From positions 1 through 34,075 of the forward strand of contig DASZSW010000024.1 in assembly GCA_035548515.1 (NCBI GenBank): a DNA stretch of 34,075 bases, read 5' to 3'. The position numbers and the translations under genes were made by a program. Source of the stretch: DASZQY01 sp035548515. GTDB lineage: Bacteria; Pseudomonadota; Alphaproteobacteria; Rhizobiales; Kaistiaceae. The number at the start of each line of letters is the position of its first letter. Position 1 is the first letter of the stretch. Below are positions 30,780-34,075 of the stretch, piece after piece. The notes beneath the pieces were generated by a model. That model saw only the letters and a list, made by a program, of their open reading frames with translations. It searched no databases and was not told the origin of the DNA.

Positions 30780-31757
30780 CTAGTGCAGGCTTGGGCCTTT
30801 CAGGAAGCGATTGCGATCGCCCGAGGTGACGGTGAGATCGACCGGGCGGCCGTCGCGAACGACGGTCATCGGCACGTCGACGCCGGCCTTGCCAAGCGAC
30901 CACACCTTGCGAAACAGGCCGGCGAGGCCGGACACCTTCGCGCCCCCGACCGAGACGACGACGTCGCCCTGCTTCAGCTTGGCGCGCGCGGCGGGGCCCT
31001 TGCCGGCGACGCCCGCGATGACGACGCGATTGTCGACCTCGGTCGCATAGAGGCCGAGCCACGGGCGTGGCGGGCGATTCGGCTGACCCATCGTCAGCAT
31101 GTCGTCGAGCACCGGCTTCAGCAGATTGGTGGGGACATACATGTTGAGCGGAATCCCCTCGCCATCGTCGCCCGCCTGCTCGAGCTGCAGCGAGCCGATG
31201 CCGAGGAGACCGCCCTCGGGTCCGATCAGAGCCGTGCCGCCCCAGTAGGGATGCGCGGGTGCGGTGAAGATCGCCTCGTCGACGAGGTACTCCCAGTAGC
31301 CGGCGAATTCCTGCCGCGCGATGACGCGTGCGGCAACGGAATGATCGCGGCCGCCGGCACCGGCCGCGACGACGCGCGTTCCCGGCACCGCATCGGCTGA
31401 ATCGCCCAGCGACAGCGCGGGGAGTTCGGGACGGCCGAGCGCCTGGATCAGACCGAAGCCGGTTTCCTGGTCGAAACCGAGGACGTCGCCCTTCAGCGTC
31501 CGGCCGTTAGCGAGCGACAGCCACACCTCGCTCGCCTCGGTCACCAGATAGCCGATGGTGAGGACCAGCCCGTCATCGCGGATCAGCACGCCGTTGCCGG
31601 TGCGCTCCGTACCCAGGATGTCGGCGGTAAAGGCGTCCGACGGGACAACCGTCCGGATGCCGACGACAGCGGACAGAGCCGCGTTCAGGTCGTAGTCGTA
31701 GTCGCGCTCGCTCGGCGCGATTTCGGGCGGCACCTTCCAGTCGAATGACATGGCCAT
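30780..31757 (-). CDS. HtrA-like trypsin/PDZ protein lacking all catalytic residues (pseudoprotease)
   Basis: A 325-residue protein with a trypsin-like domain (about 28-215) and a C-terminal PDZ domain (about 228-315, with KGPAARAKLKQGDVVVSVGG). In DegP/HtrA the triad lies in TNAHVV, TDLA and GNSGGP. Here these read LTIGYLV with Y70, TGFGL with G100, and PYWGGTAL with W172, so His, Asp and Ser are all lost while the surrounding fold is kept (TGNGVLIRDDG, GGLLGIGSLQ). There is no signal peptide or membrane anchor, unlike usual HtrA. The start at 31757 has AGGAG 8 bases upstream. Similar changed proteins are annotated as serine proteases in other Rhizobiales as far as I recall. A scaffold or peptide-binding role is inferred. 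Confidence 0.85.
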   Translation of the reverse strand: MAMSFDWKVPPEIAPSERDYDYDLNAALSAVVGIRTVVPSDAFTADILGTERTGNGVLIRDDGLVLTIGYLVTEASEVWLSLANGRTLKGDVLGFDQETGFGLIQALGRPELPALSLGDSADAVPGTRVVAAGAGGRDHSVAARVIARQEFAGYWEYLVDEAIFTAPAHPYWGGTALIGPEGGLLGIGSLQLEQAGDDGEGIPLNMYVPTNLLKPVLDDMLTMGQPNRPPRPWLGLYATEVDNRVVIAGVAGKGPAARAKLKQGDVVVSVGGAKVSGLAGLFRKVWSLGKAGVDVPMTVVRDGRPVDLTVTSGDRNRFLKGPSLH

Positions 31758-31819
31758 AGTCTCAGCTCCTGCCGCCCGTTCCGCCCGTCTTACTTAGGGA
31801 ATTGTGGCAGATTTTGCAG

Positions 31820-31937
31820 GGCCCCCTCAGTCGGCTTCGCCGACAGCTCCCCCGTAAACGGGGGAGCACCCACGGTGCTGTGGTCCTCCCCTGCGAAGCG
31901 GGGGAGGGGGACCATGCGAAGCATGGTGGAGGGGGCC
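31820..31937. repeat. Palindromic intergenic repeat element with four internal hairpins
   Basis: The ends form an inverted repeat, GGCCCCCTC (31820-31828) and GAGGGGGCC (31929-31937). Inside are four separate hairpins: GTCGGC/GCCGAC around 31830-31844; GCTCCCCCG/CGGGGGAGC at 31846-31867 with loop TAAA; a 10-base stem at 31885-31907; and ACCATGC/GCATGGT at 31911-31927. The last two share a GAA loop. The element fills the gap between two leftward genes. It has the look of REP-like palindromic units that are scattered in alphaproteobacterial genomes. It could fold in RNA and influence termination or message ends. Confidence 0.75.
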
Positions 31938-31947
31938 GCGCCCGGCA

Positions 31948-32328
31948 TCAGTACGGTGCCTTCTGGTAAGCCTGAAACAGGCAGCCCTTCGGGTTGGCCA
32001 GCAGATAGATCACGTCAGGGACCTCGGGATCGCCGACTGCCTTCAACAGCGGCGCGCCGCTGACCCAGCCGTACTGGACCAACTTCGCAATCGGGATGGC
32101 CTGCGCTTCGCCCGACTTGGAATACATCTGATCGTGGTCGATCAGCGGATCGTCGTTCACCACCCACTCCAGCTTTTCGCCGGTCTCATCGGGCACCAGA
32201 TAATCGTTGTCCGTCGCGAGCAAATGGTCGCGGAGTTCCTGCGTCTCCGGGTCGACGACACAGAAGTTTTCCGCGTGAGCTGCGGTGGCGGAAAGGATGA
32301 GCAGGGCGAGGGTTGCGATTTTCGACAT
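31948..32328 (-). CDS. Small secreted protein of unknown function
   Basis: A 126-residue protein starting at ATG 32328 (MSKIATLALLILSATAAHA), a clear signal peptide cut after AHA at residue 19. The mature part is acidic and has two cysteines, in NFCVVDP near the start and PKGCLFQAY near the end, which may pair. No family was recognised. The message end carries the palindromic repeat 11 bases after its stop. It diverges from the HNH endonuclease gene with a 147-base gap. Confidence 0.75.
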   Translation of the reverse strand: MSKIATLALLILSATAAHAENFCVVDPETQELRDHLLATDNDYLVPDETGEKLEWVVNDDPLIDHDQMYSKSGEAQAIPIAKLVQYGWVSGAPLLKAVGDPEVPDVIYLLANPKGCLFQAYQKAPY

Positions 32329-32475
32329 TGGACGAGCCGTAGAGGACAGACGGACGCCCAAAATGCCGCGCCCGAGGCTCCGGCGCCACCCCCTTCACAC
32401 GCCCGTCATCGCCCGTATAGAGTATGGGCAAGAGGGGCCTAAGCCCCCGTCATCGCAGGTGATTCGGGAGCGCGC

Positions 32476-33033
32476 GTGAATATAGCCGTCTCGCCGGGGT
32501 CCAATCCGGCGCTGGTCCTCAATGCAGACTACCGTCCGCTCAGCTATTACCCGCTGTCGCTCTGGTCGTGGCAGGACGCCATTAAGGCGGTCTTCCTCGA
32601 TCGCGTGAATATCGTCTCGGAATACGAGGTTGCGGTGCACTCGCCCTCGTTCTCGATGCGGCTGCCCTCTGTTGTCTCCCTGAAGACGTACGTGAAGCCG
32701 GCGCGCCATCCGGCGTTCACGCGGTTCAACGTGTTCCTGCGCGACCGCTTCCAGTGCCAATACTGCGGTGATCGCAACGATCTCACCTTCGATCACGTCA
32801 TTCCGCGCTCGCGCGGCGGTCTGACGACATGGGACAACGTCGTCGCGGCCTGCTCGTCGTGCAACCTCGCCAAGGGCGGACTTAGCCCGCGGGAGGCGCG
32901 CATGTACCCGTCGCATATGCCGTACCAGCCGACGGTTGCCGACCTGCACAACAACGGCCGCCTGTTCCCGCCGAACTACCTCCACGAGTCGTGGATGGAC
33001 TACCTTTACTGGGATACCGAACTGGAGCCGTAG
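32476..33033 (+). CDS. HNH endonuclease
   Basis: A 185-residue protein. The HNH core reads CQYCGDRNDLTFDHVIPRS: a first CxxC zinc pair, then the Asp-His pair, followed by WDNVVAACSSCNLAKGG with the second CxxC pair and the active-site Asn. This is the zinc-bound form that cuts DNA with one metal. The N-terminal 80 residues (VLNADYRPLSYYPLSLWSWQ) are a conserved lead block of this widespread chromosomal HNH group. The start is GTG at 32476, with GGGAG about 6 bases upstream. It has no phage or restriction-modification neighbours. Its biological role is not known. Confidence 0.9.
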   Translation: MNIAVSPGSNPALVLNADYRPLSYYPLSLWSWQDAIKAVFLDRVNIVSEYEVAVHSPSFSMRLPSVVSLKTYVKPARHPAFTRFNVFLRDRFQCQYCGDRNDLTFDHVIPRSRGGLTTWDNVVAACSSCNLAKGGLSPREARMYPSHMPYQPTVADLHNNGRLFPPNYLHESWMDYLYWDTELEP

Positions 33034-33090
33034 CCGCGCGCCGGTCACAGCGATCGCGGCCGTCCGCTTGGGAGGGCTGTTGGTCGCGTC

Positions 33091-34075
33091 ATGACGGAGC
33101 AGCGCGTCGCGTTCGGACCGTTCACCTTCGACACAAGAAACACGACGCTCTGGCGCGGCAATGAGTTCGTGCCGCTCGGCGCCCGCGGCGCGGCGCTACT
33201 CGCCGGGCTGCTTGAAGCCGACGGCGGTGTTGTGTCTCGCTCCTCATTGTTGGATCGCGCGTGGCCCGATGTGGTGGTGGAGGACGGCAACCTGGCCGTC
33301 CAGATCGCGACGCTGCGCAAGATTCTCGGCACACGTCCCGACGGGCAGGAATGGATCGCGACCGTGCCGCGCGTTGGCTACCGTTTGGTGCGCGCCGCCG
33401 CGTCTCATGCTTTGAGCGATGCCGAAAGGCCGTCGATCGCTGTGCTGCCATTCGTCAGCATGAGCAGCGACAGCGAGCAGGATTATTTCGCCGACGGCAT
33501 GGTCGAGGACCTGATCACCGCACTTTCGCGGTTCAAGCCGTTTGCGGTCGTCGCGCGCAATTCTTCATTTGCCTACAAGGGCCGTGCGGTCGATGTGCGC
33601 GAGGTGGCCCGCGCGCTCGGCGTCCGCTACGTGCTGGAAGGCAGCGTACGGCGGGGCGAGCGGCGCGTCCGCGTCAGCGCCCAGCTCATCGACGGCGAGA
33701 GCGGCGCGCATCTGTGGGCGGAGAATCTCGACGGTACCATCGAGGACGTGCTCGACTTCCAGGATCGTATCACCGCCAGGGTCATCGGCCTGATCGAGCC
33801 TGAGATCCACCGGGCGGAGCTCGAACGCTCGCGGCGCAAGCGGCCGGAGAATCTCGGCGCCTACGATCTCTACCTGCGGGCGCTGCCCCTGCTGCATGTA
33901 TTGGGCGTGCAGCGGCTCGAGCACTACGACGAGGCGATCGACTTGCTCGACCGCGCCATTGCGCTGGACCCCGGTTTCGCGCCCGTGCTGGCGCTAGCGG
34001 CGTGGGCGCACGAGAAACGGTTGACCCGCAGCGGTACTCCGCCCCCCGGCGTCGACGATGCCCTGTCGGCGATTA
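33091..34075 (+). CDS. Winged-helix regulator with TolB-like and TPR regions (cut by window edge)
   Basis: The frame opens with ATG at 33091 and is still open at the last base, giving 328 residues; the end is outside the window. Residues 1-102 form an OmpR/CadC-type winged-helix DNA-binding domain, ending IATVPRVGYRLV. Residues 113-225 form a TolB N-terminal/FlgO-like domain (SIAVLPFVSMSSDSEQDYF, YVLEGSVRR, AQLIDGESGAHLWAE). From about residue 255 TPR-like helices begin (AYDLYLRALPLL). No membrane segment is seen between the domains. Proteins of this layout are often labelled adenylate cyclase-like regulators in Rhizobiales, but no cyclase domain is visible. The DNA target is unknown. A GGGAGGG lies some 15 bases before the ATG, too far to be decisive. 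Confidence 0.85.
   Translation, partial: MTEQRVAFGPFTFDTRNTTLWRGNEFVPLGARGAALLAGLLEADGGVVSRSSLLDRAWPDVVVEDGNLAVQIATLRKILGTRPDGQEWIATVPRVGYRLVRAAASHALSDAERPSIAVLPFVSMSSDSEQDYFADGMVEDLITALSRFKPFAVVARNSSFAYKGRAVDVREVARALGVRYVLEGSVRRGERRVRVSAQLIDGESGAHLWAENLDGTIEDVLDFQDRITARVIGLIEPEIHRAELERSRRKRPENLGAYDLYLRALPLLHVLGVQRLEHYDEAIDLLDRAIALDPGFAPVLALAAWAHEKRLTRSGTPPPGVDDALSAI

Noticed and set aside
31875..32063. A 62-residue + strand frame starting inside the palindromic repeat
   Set aside because: It runs through the repeat and antisense to the secreted-protein gene; no ribosome site or conserved feature.
32402..32452. Direct repeat CCCGTCATCGC, twice upstream of the HNH gene, considered as an operator or att site
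   Set aside because: Only two copies, no mobile gene nearby, and the sequence is simple enough to recur by chance in such DNA.

Overview
The window is a gene-dense, high-GC stretch of bacterial chromosome. Its gene order (hpt, a zinc-ribbon membrane protein and ftsEX; a TIGR02302-type protein, lysA, a small lipoprotein, argH and tlpA; etfB, etfA and a 3-hydroxyacyl-CoA dehydrogenase behind a cobalamin adenosyltransferase) and its protein types suggest an alphaproteobacterium of the Hyphomicrobiales (Rhizobiales). No genus can be named from the sequence. No rRNA, tRNA, CRISPR array, insertion sequence or prophage was seen, and no gene-free stretch exceeds 300 bases.

Layout. 1-800: the start of a leftward membrane-anchored gene (DUF2125-like, cut by the window edge) and a rightward ChaC-type gamma-glutamylcyclotransferase. 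750-4350: a leftward envelope group, ftsE-ftsX-ydcF-like-plsC, followed by a small secreted protein of unknown function. 4510-5850: a zinc-ribbon membrane protein coupled to a hypoxanthine phosphoribosyltransferase. 5716-11609: a leftward group of argH, a LptM-like lipoprotein, lysA, a small membrane protein and the large TIGR02302 protein; tlpA diverges from argH. 12295-14839: two similar membrane-bound diguanylate cyclases in tandem. 14980-19138: a leftward operon of a 63-residue twin-TM protein, ATP:cob(I)alamin adenosyltransferase, rhomboid protease, etfB, etfA and 3-hydroxybutyryl-CoA dehydrogenase. 19248-20926: two convergent short-chain dehydrogenases.

21109-22623: a YihY-type membrane protein, a 29-residue membrane microprotein and a YdjM-like membrane protein, the last two sharing a start/stop overlap. 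22710-25949: a MacAB-like efflux operon (adaptor, ATPase, permease). 25955-28271: a stand-alone receiver with a changed acidic pocket, an AEC transporter and GluQ-RS. 28336-30175: a secreted protein, AlkA-type glycosylase and carboxylesterase with overlapping ends, closed by a strong hairpin terminator. 30227-32328: a secreted SH3 protein, a trypsin/PDZ pseudoprotease that has lost all three catalytic residues, a palindromic intergenic repeat and a small secreted protein. 32476-34075: an HNH endonuclease and the start of a winged-helix/TolB-like/TPR regulator cut by the window edge.

Most of the window is core metabolism and envelope biology; no clear defence or mobile system was found. The points most worth following are the HtrA-like pseudoprotease without a signal peptide, the receiver domain with Gly-Gly in place of its metal-binding acids, the coupled 29-residue membrane ORF, the over-long hpt reading frame, a regularly spaced trio of GANTC sites, and the multi-hairpin repeat near 31.9 kb.
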